Shown: piece after piece, positions 12,081 through 23,899 of the stretch
How positions within the stretch are numbered: position 1 is the stretch's first letter
How the letters are laid out: the number at the start of each line of letters is the position of its first letter
NCBI GenBank assembly: GCA_022478985.1
Contig: JAKSZP010009462.1
Span: forward strand, 56,934 to 120,933
Source: Massospora cicadina
Lineage: Eukaryota > Entomophthoromycota > Entomophthoromycetes > Entomophthorales > Entomophthoraceae
Reading direction: 5' to 3'
DNA length: 64,000 bases
Program-made: the position numbers and the translations under genes
The notes under the pieces: generated by a model
Database searches by the model: none
What the model was told of the DNA's origin: nothing
Seen by the model: the letters and a program-made list of their open reading frames with translations, nothing else

Positions 12081-12805
12081 TGTTGAATTTTGGGTCAGTT
12101 AATGCTCGCTTGTGCTTAATCCCCCTAAATCCAACAATGGGGGTTTGATACCACAGGAATAAAAAATTAAACTTAAAAATTTATAAAATTTGGGTTTTTT
12201 AAGTTTATTGGTGCCACATGGGGGTAAAAGAGATTTGATCCCTCTCAATATTTGAAAAATCAGTATTTAAACTGTTTACAAGAGTCAGGGGGAATTTAGA
12301 GATAGGTTTGGAATAGCTTCCATGCTTCCAAATTAGGTAATATGGGTTATGCTCCTATCAGATCTTGGGTAAAGTGAGTTATTTTTTTGGGAACACGAAG
12401 GTTAGGGTCTTGGGCAGAATGTACCCATGCGGTAAGGTTTTGATGTACTTCAACCAATCACCACTAGAGAAAATACTTTCACCTTGGGGGACCTCCACAT
12501 GCATATAAAAGGGGGTCCCCATGGAGTGTTGTGAATGACTTGGTGATGGTTGGGGGAGTACCTTCCGCTGGTTGTCCCAAGGTCTGTCATGTGGTCAGGG
12601 AAATATGACCATTCAATTTTCAGTAATTTCCTAGGCAGGTTTCATAATGGTGCTACCCCAATTAACAGGGTTCCACCGAGAATTGGCCAGGGTCTTTTGG
12701 ATGATATCCTAAAAATCATTGTTATTTTTTTAATCAAATTTAAGTTTATTGCACACCTCTGAATGGCTGAAATTTTGCCGCTTAGGCTGGTTTTGACCCA
12801 AGACA
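12081..12805 (-). repeat. LTR of element B, 3' copy
   Basis: Begins TGTTGAATTTTGGGTCAG. The first 242 bp match 17819-18060 closely. The end at 12805 (AAGACA) is inferred: on the minus strand the purine run AGCAGCAGAGGAAGAA lies immediately upstream and integrase sequence reaches up to it. If wrong, the LTR could be as short as 242 bp. Confidence 0.65.
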
Positions 12806-13830
12806 TTCTTCCTCTGCTGCTGAGAGGTAAAATGTCTGACATCACCTCTCTCAAGAATGTTATGGGAGGATAAGATTGGAGGAAACGGCCATGTACTTGA
12901 TTTATGGTAACTCCAGAGGCGAGGGATTTGATTAAGTACTCATCTCTTCACTTATATGTAATTGAGAATGGCCCCTCCCAGTTGGACCTGAGTTTCTCCC
13001 TTCTGGGGGTGGTACTATTATCGTAGTAAAGCACCAAGTCAGCTACTTGGAAGGAATAAGAGGGGCCCAGATCTCATTTGCGGCTTGACCCTCTTTTGTG
13101 ACTGTCTTTGCTAAGATGATCACTGCCTCTGATTGCAATTGTATGATATGCTGGGCTGACTTCTTCATATCTTTCTCAGGATTAGTCTTATCAGTGAAGA
13201 TATTTTTTGCAAGTAAAGCTGGAACCCCATGTTCTCGTCCATACAATACTCATAAAGGTGACATTTTAGAAATTCTATGATAGCATATGTAATACGCCAT
13301 GAGGGCACTTGGTAAGTACTGATTTCAGTGGAGGAACCTGAATTAGCCATTTTCTGTGATATGGAAAACAGGGTCCCATTTGCTCTTTTCATGGTACCAT
13401 TGGCCAAAGGGTTATAGGGGCGGAAAAAAAGCTGCTGGGTGCCCATGAAATTTTCAATAATCTTCACCACTTGGGAGGTGAAGTTTTTACCTATATCACA
13501 AAGCCAAACTTGGGGCAACTGTGTTGGGTAAAGATATACTAGTGGAGGAAAGTGGCCGTGGCCTTAGCCATCTGAGCTGGGATAGACACCGCCTCGACTC
13601 TTTTGGTAAAGTGATCAATTCCTACCAATATAAATCGATTCTCACCCATAGTTTGGGGTAGAGGGCCAACTAAATCGAGACTTATTAAGTGGAACGGCTG
13701 TTGAGGGGTGGTAGTTTGACATTGATACTTGGTTTTGAAGCTGGATTGCTTTTTACATGTTAAACAGGCATCCAAGACTTTAACGATGGTCTATATGATT
13801 CCATCCCAATAGTACGTGTCCTTTTAACCA
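12806..13830 (-). pseudogene. Element B integrase
   Basis: The upstream piece (13539-13775) has the zinc-domain end CLTCKKQSSF (CxxC) and the core start HLISLDLVGPLPQ with the first catalytic aspartate, then GIDHFTKRVEAV. The next piece (13165-13518) has CDIGKNFTS, where the second catalytic aspartate is expected, and YNPLANGTMKRANGTL. In gypsy integrases this last motif normally has glutamate before R (NGxxERxN), so the third triad residue appears to be lysine, a G to A change. The C-terminal part includes YGREHGVPAL (13043-13246) and KLRSNWEGPFSI, a GPY/F-type module. Frameshifts separate the pieces. Confidence 0.85.
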
Positions 13831-14119
13831 CTCATAGGTTTTCCGCACTCTTCTATGCCCTAGGAGGTCATGATACTCCATAATAATAGGTACTCGCTCT
13901 GAAGGTCGGGAGGTAGGGTAACCAGTTCACCTCACTTCTTGTATAGATGGCCATTATCCACTTTCTTGTTACGGGAAATGGCGAGCTAGCACCTTCTGAA
14001 CTGGTTCATCCTCATCCTCCCAAGCATCAGAGGTCATTAGAAGATCATGTAGCTGCGCCGCTTCACTATTATCTAAATGAAGAATGGGCAGCTGAGTCAA
14101 CCCATATACATTCATGTGG

Positions 14120-15420
14120 CTTGTCCCAGCTCAGTGAACAATGGTCATATCATAGTGCTGGAGCTTTAAAGCCCAGCGTGCCAACCGCCATTTGGGATCC
14201 TTCATATTTTGTAACCACTTTAATGAGGCGTGGTCAGTAATCTCTTTAAATGAGGTCCCATATAAGATAGGCTGATAGTGTTTAACAGCAAGCAAAACGG
14301 CCAAGCATTCCTTCTCAGTGACGCTATAGTTGCGTTCTGCCTTTAAAAGCATCTTACTGATATATTAACGGGGTGATCAACCCCATGATCATCCAATTGG
14401 GCCAAAATAGCTCCAACTGCTTGATTGCAAGCATCAGTAAACAGCATAAAGGGTTTACTATAATCAGGGTGGCGCAGAATTGGCCGTTTCTGCAGTAGTT
14501 TTTTTAGTGTTTAAAACGCAGCTTGTTGTTCCACTCCCCGATGGAAAGAGTTGTTTTTATTTAGAAGGCTTACGAGGGGCTCACTGAGCTGCGCAAAGTT
14601 GGGGATGTATTGTTGGTAGTACCCCATCATACCCAGAAACACCCTAATATCATGGAGGGTTTTGGTGGCAAGCATATCGGATATCGTCTTGAATTTATCC
14701 TGGAGAGGCTTGATCCCATCTGAAGTGATGACGTGCAAGGAAATTATTTTTTTGGAAGAAAAAAACACTTGGGGGGCTTCAGCTTAATGTTAGAGGCCTG
14801 AAACCATTGGAATACCTCCTTTAAATGAGAAAGGTGCTCATTAAAGGTTCAGGAAAAAACGGAGATATCGTCTAGATATACAATCACGCAACTAAGCTTA
14901 AGATCCTGCAAAATGTGGTCCATGGCTTGCTGGAAAGATGCGGGTGCATTGCACAACACTTGTAGTAATTGGGTGGGTTGGAAAAGACCCTCACTGCAGA
15001 TAAGCGCACACTTCTCCTGGTCTTGTGGAGAAAGATCTATTTGCCAGTATCTGCTAGCCAAGTCCATGGCAGAAAAGAATTTAGACCCAGAGAGTTGGGC
15101 CATAGCGTCATTGATTTAAGGGATAGGGTAGCTGTCCTTCTTGGTGAGGTTATTCAGCTTGCGGTAGTCCATAACTACTTGATGGCCACCATTATTCTTT
15201 TATATGAGCAAAAGTGGAGATGTCTAAGGACTTTGAGAAGGCACCAGTAGCCCCGCGTCCAGTAACTGTCTAAGCTCCATCCGCATCAGGAGCTCCTCAA
15301 CTTTTGATTTCTGATAAGGCTTGGATTGAATAGGCTTGGCATTACCAACATCAATGGTGTGGCATCAGCCCTTTGTATGCCCATATTCAGTATCAGATAA
15401 TAGAGAAAATGTCACTATAG
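14120..15420 (-). pseudogene. Element B reverse transcriptase and RNase H
   Basis: The RT piece at 14849-15103 carries FFSAMDLASRYWQIDLSPQD (motif A), NAPASFQQAMDHIL and the intact catalytic VIVYLDDISVFS. The next piece (14511-14768) has IRVFLGMMGYYQQYIPNFAQ, the thumb/connection. RNase H at 14131-14352 has ERNYSVTEKECLAVLLAVKH and TDHASLKWLQNM. Frames differ between pieces, and stops occur near 14365 and 14770, so no full polyprotein can be made. The plus-strand frames at 14913-15250 are shadows. Confidence 0.88.
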
Positions 15421-16199
15421 GACTCCAGTAAGGAATGAACTTTATTAAGTTCCACAGGAGATAGCTCATCAGAAATCTTCACGTTGGGCAAAGCGCAGAT
15501 CATTTGGTCAGTGGGTGATTCCATATCCAGCATAGACACAACATAATGGACCTAGTTGATGTCATCAATGGGAAGTAACTGGGCTTTTTAAATCTCCTGA
15601 TGCTTCTTTACAACCATGTCCTTGTTAGTGAGATTCCCCAGAAGAAGATTAATAGGTCTCTGGTAGGCAGGGTATAGGATACCTGGCAACACCCAAGGTT
15701 CCAAAGGGCTTATTCCATCAATGCTTGTTAAGTGCAGAAGGCAGTTGTGGGGGATTCACATAGTAAATTTAGTGTCTATCACCTTTTGTTCACCCGCTTT
15801 GATGACTTAAACCTGACGCATACAATGGTATACCCTCTGAATTATCCACAGAGTCAGGAAGCTTTTTCGTGTTTCTGCCTGATGTGGTATAGATAAGGAT
15901 GAGGACGGAAGAAGGGTACTCAACTAAGCATATATATTAATTCTTTTTAGGCTCATCATTGGTAAAGGTTAGGGGAACCTCATAAATTAGAAGGGAGAGA
16001 AATCCCTGTTTCAAATTAATGATTCCCTCATACTCAATCATGAATTAAGCACCAAGGAGCATGTCGTAGGCGCTGTTTTCTAAATCCACCGCAAGCGCAG
16101 CAAGTAGGAGCTTCCCAAAATCATATGGGTAGAGAAAAGCAGGCTCCAATTGCTCGAGTATTGTTAGGCCCTGCAGTTACATACTATTGGTAATAGTCC
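15421..16199 (-). pseudogene. Element B protease-RT linker region
   Basis: Minus-strand sequence between protease and RT with no long open frame. It includes traces of the end of protease and the linker that precedes RT in gypsy polyproteins, broken by several stops. Confidence 0.5.
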
Positions 16200-16525
16200 A
16201 GATCAGGCGCCAACTTAATTTTTTAATTGAGCTTAGAAGAGACTACATTCACTGGCAAATCCATATCAAGGACAGCTAGAATGCGCAATTTATTTATAAC
16301 AACCTCTACCTTGGTTATGGTGGTACCAAAAGTAGGGGGGGCAAGGACCTCCTTCAAACGGAGAGTTGAAGAAAGGCGTTTAGACATCTCAGAATAGTTG
16401 TCTTTTATATATTGGAGGGTATTCACCTGCTGGGTGGATTTTATCATGGTCCTGATAAGCTGATCTGCATCACTAGCTGTATCAATCACCTCTGAAAATC
16501 TAAACAACTGTTGTTGTAGGTTCAT
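16200..16525 (-). pseudogene. Element B aspartic protease
   Basis: The retroviral-type protease would cut Gag-Pol. The 100-residue frame ends with LRILAVLDMDLPVNVVSS, matching the family pattern LD(S/T)G.PVN(V/I)(V/I)S. The active-site DSG has become DMD, so the enzyme is probably dead. The N-terminal part is rich in charged residues and predicted helix, as expected for the end of Gag or a linker. The frame stops soon after the active site. Confidence 0.7.
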
Positions 16526-17394
16526 CTCAGTATTATGGTAATATCATTTTTTTTTCTGGCCTCAACTTATCCGGAACTTAAACAACATTGAGGGCTCCCA
16601 AAACATAATAGTCTGCGTCTTAGCCACCACCTCATACTCGTCATTAGAGGGATTGTCAATTTACCTCAATGAGTTACTAAGCGGGGTTGGAGAAACTAGG
16701 CAATAGCCTCACAGAGGAGGGCTTTATTACTTTAATCTACCCTTTTGACTTTGGAAGGGAGCATCGTGGATGTACCAACTTTTGGGGGAGACGGTGGAAG
16801 TGTAATGGCTTTAACAGTCGCATTAGGGATGATCAGCTTGAACCACCCAATATCAGCAGTTTTTGAACTAGAAGAAGCCTGAGTTGAGGCTGAGGGGAGT
16901 TAAGCATCGGCTTAGGGGGGTGATGCGTTATTCGTTGTAGTAGATTGCTCAGAAAATAGGGACAAGGCAAAGTGATGTTTGCCTTCTTATGCTGAGCTTT
17001 TGAGCCTGAAGCTGGGGGGAGCGCCGCCCCTTAAATGCCAATAATTTCTGGTTATCATCACACGATGGAGGAGTATTAGGTCGTTGCAGCTCTGCAGCAG
17101 CTAGGTTCCAGTGGGATACAGCCATAGAAGAGGCTGAAAAGGTTGGAGTTGCTTCCCACTTTGGTACGTCTTGTAAACGTTCAGGTCCATAAACGTCAGC
17201 TATGCTAGAAGTACCTCTTTGTATTCCGTACAGTTTAAAAGATATTCTTGACTGCGGAGATATGCATTGGTAATGAGGGGTAAGATGCCAAGCTAGTTAC
17301 TATAGCTGCAATAGCATAATCTAAAGGGAGCAGTTTGGCCAACAACAGAGGTTAAGCTTTGCTATAGAAACGCTCAACAAATGAGGAAATTGAC

Positions 17395-17790
17395 TCACCT
17401 CTTGCATGCTAAGGCACATAAAGGCCTGTTTTGGCGTTGTAAGCTTTGTTTTGAACCAAACTCATCAATCAGCTCTTGTTTGACCTCCACCCAGGTGGCA
17501 AGTGTGGCCATTTGAGGAACCATGATATCCTGAGCCATCCAATTCAGATAGGGAAGGATATACCTGGTTTTATGGTGGTCAGCTGCTCCTTCCATCACAG
17601 ATTCATAAACATAAAGGAAGGAGGCAATTCTGGCCTCACCAGATGTGAACTTGTCACGGAATGGAAGTTTAAACATAATAGGGCTTTGGGAAGAGTGCTG
17701 CTCAAGCCTTGAGGCAAGACAAAGCAATGGCTAGTTGGTTTTCTAATGCAACTAGCCTGGGTTCCAAATTTGTAGTCATTTTTGTGGTAT
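17395..17790 (-). pseudogene. Element B Gag (capsid part)
   Basis: The 110-residue frame includes LPFRDKFTSGEARIASFLYV, then TRYILPYLNWMAQDIM and ATWVEVKQELIDEFGSKQ. The pattern (conserved aromatic/tryptophan positions, then WxxxKxxLxxxFG) is that of Ty3/gypsy Gag capsid domains. It lies between the 5' LTR and protease as expected. A second frame at 17595-17891 overlaps part of the LTR and is a shadow. No nucleocapsid zinc knuckle was seen. Confidence 0.75.
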
Positions 17791-17803
17791 ACAGGCTCCC
17801 AGT

Positions 17804-17816
17804 GTAGTGAGCACCA
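17804..17816 (-). other. Primer-binding-site candidate of element B
   Basis: TGGTGCTCACTAC on the minus strand, starting two bases after the 5' LTR end. The identical 13 nt occur beside the 5' LTRs of D (36349-36361) and A1 (46763-46775). The initial TGG fits pairing to a tRNA CCA end; which tRNA is unknown. Confidence 0.75.
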
Positions 17817-17818
17817 CT

Positions 17819-18060
17819 TGTTGGATTTTGGGTCAGTTAATGCTCGCTTGGTGCTAAACCCCCTAAATACAACAAGGGGGTTTGATACCACAGGAATAAA
17901 AAATTTAAACTTAAAAATTAATAAAATTTGGGTTTTTTAAGTTTATTGGTGCCACATGGGGGTAAAAGAGACTTGATCCCTCTCAATATTCGAATAATCA
18001 GGATTTAAACTATTTCAAAAGTCAGGGGGATTTGAGGATAGGTTTGGAATAGCTTCAATG
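17819..18060 (-). repeat. LTR of element B, 5' copy (truncated)
   Basis: Begins TGTTGGATTTTGGGTCAG and is nearly identical to 12081-12322, sharing GGTGCCACATGGGGGTAAAA. Homology ends at AATAGCTTCAATG, immediately before the LTR-like unit at 18061, so the U3 side is missing. Confidence 0.85.
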
Positions 18061-18652
18061 TGTAATGATCAAAATTTTATCTTGATTGTACATTTTGACT
18101 CAGATTTGGATTTTCCAAATTTGAGCTGAATTGTTTTGAAAATATTTTGATTTGATCATTTTGGGTACTGGGTTGTGCCTAGCCCAAGTTTTAGATTAGG
18201 ATTGTGTGATTCTAACCAATAACTTGGGTGAGGCCCCCAAAGTGCTGCCTTTATAAGGCATGCTTGCCCATTATGAAGTTCACTTCAGAATTCTTACTCT
18301 AGCATTCCCTTCCTGGGGAGCATTGTTGGCTGCTCCCCAGATGTTCTCTTGTCAGCGGACACCTTCATTTTTATGTTCCTGAATAAAAATAAAGGATGTT
18401 TCAGGGTTTGCATACCTCGCATACCTGTGGTCTTTTTTTAATGTTTTCATTTAAAGGAAGCTTTCATGTGATTAGGTCAGACCAACCACATAGAGGACTT
18501 ACATAGACAGCTAGTAGTAGGTAAATGTTTGGCGCTGCCAGTGCCCCAAATTTCTCCCTACTTGGTTAGGCCGCTTTAGTTGCTTGTCGGTGCACCAAAC
18601 AAATATTTAAATTTATAAGGCTGTCAGAACTGGAGTTTTAAGGTCTGTTACA
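18061..18652. repeat. LTR-like unit F (solo LTR candidate)
   Basis: 592 bp with inverted ends TGTAA...TTACA. Inside, read on the plus strand, are a TATA-like TTTATAAGG near 18252, an AATAAAAATAAAGG polyadenylation-type signal near 18384 and a T run. These fit U3-R-U5 order. Flanks CAATG and CATAG match at only three of five positions. No second copy is present, so the call rests on structure alone. Confidence 0.5.
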
Positions 18653-18952
18653 CATAGCAGATCAAAAGCCTGCTGTCATTCTTCTTTTCATTAGAACGGT
18701 ATCTCTCTTCAGTAAATTCAACTGAGGCTCAGAGGTGTCTGTAAAGTGGGGGATAAATTGGTGAAAATATCCAATCATCCTTAAAAAAACTTTTTATCTC
18801 ATAGAAATTTAGGGGGATCATAGCAAAGGGCCAAGACCTTGTCATACATCAGTGATATTCTGGCCTTACGGGCCTTAAGACCCAGAAAATCCATCTCACT
18901 CTAAAATAAATGATTATCCTTAAAGGTAAAAATCACACTTTTCATAACTTTT
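18653..18952 (-). pseudogene. Element C RT thumb / RNase H junction
   Basis: Minus-strand gypsy sequence reading in pieces FLGLKARKARISLM, LSPTLQTPLSLS and KEEQQQAFDLLC, with stops between them. This is the normal continuation of the C reverse transcriptase that breaks off near 27.64 kb after LKLKPSKCSF. RNase H is cut short by the LTR-like unit at 18652. Confidence 0.65.
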
Positions 18953-19019
18953 AATGGAATAATGTATTTCATGGGAGATAAATAAATGTTCAAATTTCAA
19001 AGCTTTAGCTAGCCTGGAA

Positions 19020-20185
19020 GGTAAACTTGAAAATTTTAAATTAACTGAATATTAAACTTCTCAGCCATAACAATATATCAAATACCATGAAAATATATAG
19101 AATCTTCAAACCTATATACAAGACTTTTTAATTTATTATGAAATTAAAAATCTGGCTTTAAAGCGTCATATAAACCCCTTTCCCATCCATTTATATCCAA
19201 TTTTTCAAGACTCTATATTTTGTAGTTTTAGCTGGGCATCATGAACACATACATACATACATACATACATACATACATACATACATACATACATACATAC
19301 ATACATACATACATACATACATACATACATACATACATACATACATACATACATACATACATACATACATACATACATACATACATACATACATACATAC
19401 ATACATACATACATACATACATACATACATACATACATACATACATACATACATACATACATACATACATACATACATACATACATACATACATACATAC
19501 ATACATACATACATACATACATACATACATACATACATACATACATACATACATACATACATACATACATACATACATACATACATACATACATACATAC
19601 ATACATACATACATACATACATACATACATACATACATACATACATACATACATACATACATACATACATACATACATACATACATACATACATACATAC
19701 ATACATACATACATACATACATACATACATACATACATACATACATACATACATACATACATACATACATACATACATACATACATACATACATACATAC
19801 ATACATACATACATACATACATACACACTTATTTCTATTATTATAGATAAAAGTGATTAGCCAGGATTTAAACAACTGTCCTCTTATAAAATATAAGTTT
19901 GGAGCCAAAAGCTTAGCAGATTATGCTAGAGAAGGTACTTTAACGTCAATTGGACTTTTGATTCAAATTTTTGATTTAGATCAATTTGCTAATTAACTAA
20001 ATGACCATTAACCACTTAACAAATCCATTTAAAGTACCAAATCAACTAAATTCTACCTGCTCAGCCGTAACTATATACCAACTACCATTGAGAATATAAG
20101 ATTTTCACTTGATACAAATAAAACTTTATATTTTTAACAAGAAAGTAAATTTTTTTGATGCATTATAGATTGTCATACAAGACCA
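19020..20185 (+). repeat. Diverged direct repeat flanking the microsatellite
   Basis: About 145 bp at 19020-19165 resembles 20030-20185 in the same orientation. Both contain CTCAGCC(A/G)TAAC, ATATA(T/C)C and a run leading to ACTTTTTAATTT or ACTTTATATTTTT. The copies lie either side of the ACAT tract. The surrounding DNA (18953-20213) is not recognisable pol and appears to be an insertion in C of unknown type. Confidence 0.4.
19247..19826. repeat. Perfect (ACAT)n microsatellite, about 145 units
   Basis: 580 bp of uninterrupted ACAT (CATA/TATG on the other phase and strand). No substitution was seen. Because the unit has no stop in any frame on either strand, it creates long artificial open frames (Met-Tyr-Val-Cys and Ile-His-Thr-Tyr repeats); these are not genes. 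Confidence 0.98.
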
Positions 20186-20213
20186 ATATCTGTGCAAAGT
20201 TTCAGAATATTTT

Positions 20214-21638
20214 TGTCATGGAAATGGAAGAAGAAGTTTAGACTGGCCTGCCAGTTGGGATGTGTAAGCGCCCAAAAAGCCAGCCAGAATGCCAGAGGCA
20301 TTGCCACAAAAATGACATTGTATGAAACTGAGCATTGGGAAACAATGAATCGTTGGTGCAAGATAATAGTAAAGAGCAACCAAAGGATGAACCACATTAA
20401 GGCCGCCCCAGACCCTGAAGGTCTTGCTGCAGGGGGTGATACCACATATATGGTTTTGATAAGGTCACCGGTAGTCAGGGTAAAATCAACTGAGGAGACA
20501 AGGGGGCGGATTCTTGCCTGAAGATGGTGGATATATGGCCACAAGATCCCAGTATATTGTCGGCAAAAGTTCATAATGACAGGGTTAAATTTTCAGAAGT
20601 ATCTAGCTTTCTGAATCCAGTTTATGATGGTGGGGGCCATAGTGACCATTAGTACTGGTAGAGCCCTTCCGGTATATGGACCAATGGGCCAACAGAGAAA
20701 AGCCATCAGGAATGTGGACAGAAAGATATCAATAAACTCAAAATTGATAGTTTTTGGGGCAAAATTTTATTGTAAAGGAAAGGAAGAAAAGAGACCAACA
20801 ATTTTCTCAGTGCGATGCAACTGATTAAATAGTGTTCAATTGATGTGGGAACAAGCTGGGATCAAGACCCTCAATTTCGACCTAACCAGCAAATTATTTG
20901 GGATTGTGGGCAGATAAGTTCACTGGGAACTGACATCAAAGGATTTGGTGCCAGACCAAGTCACTGTCAGCTCAACCTCAAATGCCCAAAATGAGGCTTG
21001 ACTACATTTACAATGGTTGATGTGACAGCGTTTAGCCTGATGAGCAGCAGAAATCCCCAAGGCCACCCCACATAGGGGTGGTCCCAATCGGTTATGAACA
21101 GGTTCAGGATGGCCAACCTGCCCGTGCCCAGTTGCTGGGCCATTTGTTCAGTCAAAAGCGTTGCATTGGCTGCAACACCCAATTTGCTGACAGGGAGCTT
21201 TGAACCCTCATCAATGGTGTCTGATGCTACTACCTGCATGTTGGGGATCATCCCAAAGATTTTGGGAGGGGGTTAATTTTTGCAATTATAGTGTTAGCCA
21301 AATTGAAACTTTTGGCAATTCCAGCAAATAAATCAGTCTTCGTCCCTTTTTGACTATGTGGGGTCCAAAAATTGGGCATGTTCCCACTCGATTTTAAACT
21401 AAAAAACTTCATGTTGGCGATTTTGGTGATAATTTCTGATCAAAAATACTAATTCTGCGAGGTAAGGTGGGCACCAGGGGAGGAATACAAGAGGAAGGGC
21501 TGTTACCCAACGCTCGTCTACCATGTGGGCAAGGTCGCCCTGGGTGAAGAGGGGTACTGCCACCCTCTTTGGTACCTTCTTACTTGGAAACAGTAAAAGG
21601 GCCCGATCTATGAAAGGGGACGTTCCCCAGGACTTACA
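20214..21638 (-). repeat. LTR of element E, 3' copy
   Basis: TGTCATGG...GACTTACA on the plus strand; near-identical to 26100-27526 and inverted relative to the solo LTR at 4182-5337. At 1.4 kb it is long for the superfamily. The minus strand has a 94-codon frame at 20967-21251, repeated in the other LTR but broken in the solo copy. Confidence 0.9.
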
Positions 21639-21659
21639 TTACCCTTTCCTTTTTCCAAA
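21639..21659 (-). other. Polypurine tract of element E
   Basis: GGAAAAAGGAAAGGG on the minus strand directly upstream of the 3' LTR start (TGTAAG), as expected for the plus-strand primer. Confidence 0.85.
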
Positions 21660-21779
21660 GGAAGGGCAGACTGCTGAGAAACTGCATGAGGGCCACATTT
21701 TTGTGCGCCTTGGGTAACTTGATCACCATTACCACCGCAGTTTTTTGGGGAGGGTGGGGAGCATTGGGGTGGGATTCGT

Positions 21780-22060
21780 GAAATGATTCAACCAGTTCCA
21801 TACAGTTAAAGCAATCATGAGCCTTGACCCAACTGTTCTCATAAGCTGGATACTCTTTCTAAGCCACAAGATATTGAATGGACTGACGGGACTTATAAGA
21901 TGCCAGGATACTCTCCACTTCGGCATCTTCTGCATTTTTGATAATGATTGGCTCAGGCTCTGTGGGAATCATACCCTTAAAGGGCGACAGCTGGGAAACG
22001 TGGAAGATAAGATGTGTTTTCAGTGATCCAGAAGCTTCAACCAAAATGCACATCACCCAA
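21780..22060 (-). pseudogene. Element E integrase C-terminus with chromodomain
   Basis: The frame at 21859-22056 has LIFHVSQLSPFKG, the usual linker after integrase, then DAEVESILASYKSRQSIQYL. Beyond a stop the same frame continues with KEYPAYENSWV and ends with FNCMELVESF. This is the chromodomain pattern (EVE.IL, YLV.W..Y....N.W), which targets chromoviruses to modified chromatin. The stop falls where the conserved tryptophan of YLVxW is expected and is TAG, a G to A change from TGG. Confidence 0.8.
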
Positions 22061-23000
22061 GACTTCCTCTACCAAATGAGGACCCGAACGCTTACTTGCA
22101 AAATTGCAAGAGGGGACTTGTATATGTAAATGATGTATATCAAGAATAACATAGGAGCTCACCGTTATGTCATGATCTGGAAGGCGCTTTTGATCCGCGA
22201 ACTGCTTGTAGTCTTCAATAGTCTTGGTGAGGTGTTCCCGCACTAAGGATTGAGTAGATCTAATATGTTTGGCATGGTCTGCTGCAGCTTGGACCTTGGG
22301 CCACAAGCAGGGTCCTACCATAAAAGGAAGGGTTATAACCCAATGTCACTTTGAAGGGAGAAAGACCCATAGAAGCATGAGTCCCATTGTTGTAAGTGAA
22401 TTGAGCAAGGGGAAGATCATTGGCCCAGGTGTCCTTGCAGCTGCAGCATAGCAACGCATGTACTGTTCAAGGACTTGGTTAGCTCACTCAGTCTGTCCAT
22501 TGGACTGGGGATGATATGCCATAGAGCGACAGGGAATATTTTTTAAAATAAATAATAGTTCACTCCAAAGCTGCACCTTGAACTGTGCCCTACATTCACT
22601 TATGACCTCCTGTGGGAGGCCAAACATTGAGAACACATGACGCACAAAGAGGTGAGTGATTTTCTTTGATGTAATCGCAGAAGTATAAGGAAAAAAAGGG
22701 AAATTTTGGTGAAATGATCCACACCACAATCTCCGCCATACACCTGTTAGAACAGGGGATTTTGACAATGAAATCCACAGACACCGATGTCCATGGACCC
22801 TCCGCCTGCTGTAAAGGGTGGAGAAGCCCATTTCTACCAGAGCGATCTGACTTGGCCTGAGCACAAGAACACAACAGGCGATCCAGGCTAGAACCTCCTT
22901 GGTTAAACACGCCCAATTGTAGGTCCGCTTGATCAAGTCAATGCATTTCTTATTTCCCAGATGGCTGACCATGGGGGGATCGTGATGCACACGAAATACC
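22060..23000 (-). pseudogene. Element E integrase
   Basis: The zinc-binding part (22484-22990) has HHDPPMVSHLGNKKCIDLIK and WIACCVLVL; the second cysteine pair is incomplete. The core reads VSVDFIVKIPCSN, holding the first triad aspartate, then HVFSMFGLPQEVISECRAQF, where the second aspartate expected after S appears as E/C, and YHPQSNGQTE with the third residue. The following piece (22260-22454) has ANDLPLAQFTYNN and MGLSPFKVTLGYNPSFYG, diagnostic of gypsy integrases. Frames change between pieces. Confidence 0.85.
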
Positions 23001-23379
23001 TTGGTTCTGAAGGGAGGGGGAACCCAAATTTGTGACCAAAAGTAAATAAGGCCCTATTCTAAGGAGTATAGAGAGTGTTTATGGTTTTTGTGGGACAATT
23101 GCTCAACCAACTCCACACCCTCAGGGCAAGCCATTTGCCTGGCCAAGACCTGAGTGACTAGTGGGGCGTCAGGGGCCAGAGCAATGGAAGAAATGACAGG
23201 GGGGACAATCGACAGGAAATGGGTGGCAGGAATCATGGTAACGAGATCCACTTACTCCAGATCTGTGGAACAGTGGGCGGGGCTGCAGCTTAGAAAATTG
23301 GGAAGTACATTGAGCGCCCCTTTTACAAATTCATATTATAATTGAAGCTTCACAAGTCCCAATAGGTTTGTGCCTGTTG

Positions 23380-23760
23380 GAGTGCCAATTTTTGGGGTTT
23401 ACGAAAATACAAAAGAGCCTGGTGATCCATGTGGACTGTTAACTCATGCTGAGCACCTTGTAACAGATACCTCCAATGAGTTAATGCCTATGCTATGGCT
23501 GCCAACTCCTTGTCATAGATGGCCCATGACTGCTCCATAGAGGTAAACTTTCGGGAAAAATAGGTGACTGGATGTTCCAGGCCATTGTGCTCTTGGAGTA
23601 ACACCTCCCCCACTGCCACTGAGGAGGCATTGCACGCAATGATATACGGCTTGGCAGGATCTGCATGCTTCAAGACAGGAGGTTATAAAAACACCTCTCT
23701 AATCAATTTTGAACGCCTGCTGACATTTGGGCATCCAGCAAAATGTTACATTCTTGCCAG
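23380..23760 (-). pseudogene. Element E RNase H
   Basis: The frame at 23488-23673 reads PYIIACNASSVAVGEVLLQ, HPVTYFSRKFT and YDKELAAI. In this family the first motif is normally (E)TDAS; here D is N, so a metal-binding residue is lost by a G to A change. The second motif KEL is intact. The domain follows RT on the minus strand. Confidence 0.82.
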
Positions 23761-23899
23761 TGAGGGGGTGGAGCGAGGCAGCAAGCTTTGAAAGAGCTGG
23801 GTTAATTTTTTTGAAAATGATGGTTCCCAAGAAACTCCATAATTGTTTCTGGGTTGTTGGAGTTGGCATTTCTCAAACATCGTTCAACTTGCGGGGGGA

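Larger units (their letters stand above)
12081..18060 (-). mobile_element. Ty3/gypsy element B, 5' LTR truncated
   Basis: A minus-strand element with Gag (17.4-17.8 kb), protease (16.2-16.5 kb), RT (14.5-15.4 kb), RNase H (14.1-14.5 kb) and integrase (12.8-13.8 kb) in the usual order. A direct repeat of about 240 bp (12081-12322 and 17819-18060) marks the LTRs. The 3' LTR probably extends to 12805, where a purine tract follows. The 5' copy stops at 18060, exactly where an LTR-like unit begins. This is the best-preserved pol of the nested group: the RT keeps YLDD, though stops and frameshifts remain. Confidence 0.85.

Noticed and set aside
19247..19826. Regular repeat as a CRISPR array
   Set aside because: Pure 4-bp tandem units without spacers, in a eukaryotic transposon nest.
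19205..19908. Open frames of 195-226 residues repeating Met-Tyr-Val-Cys or Ile-His-Thr-Tyr
   Set aside because: Artefact of the stop-free ACAT tetranucleotide, open in all frames on both strands.
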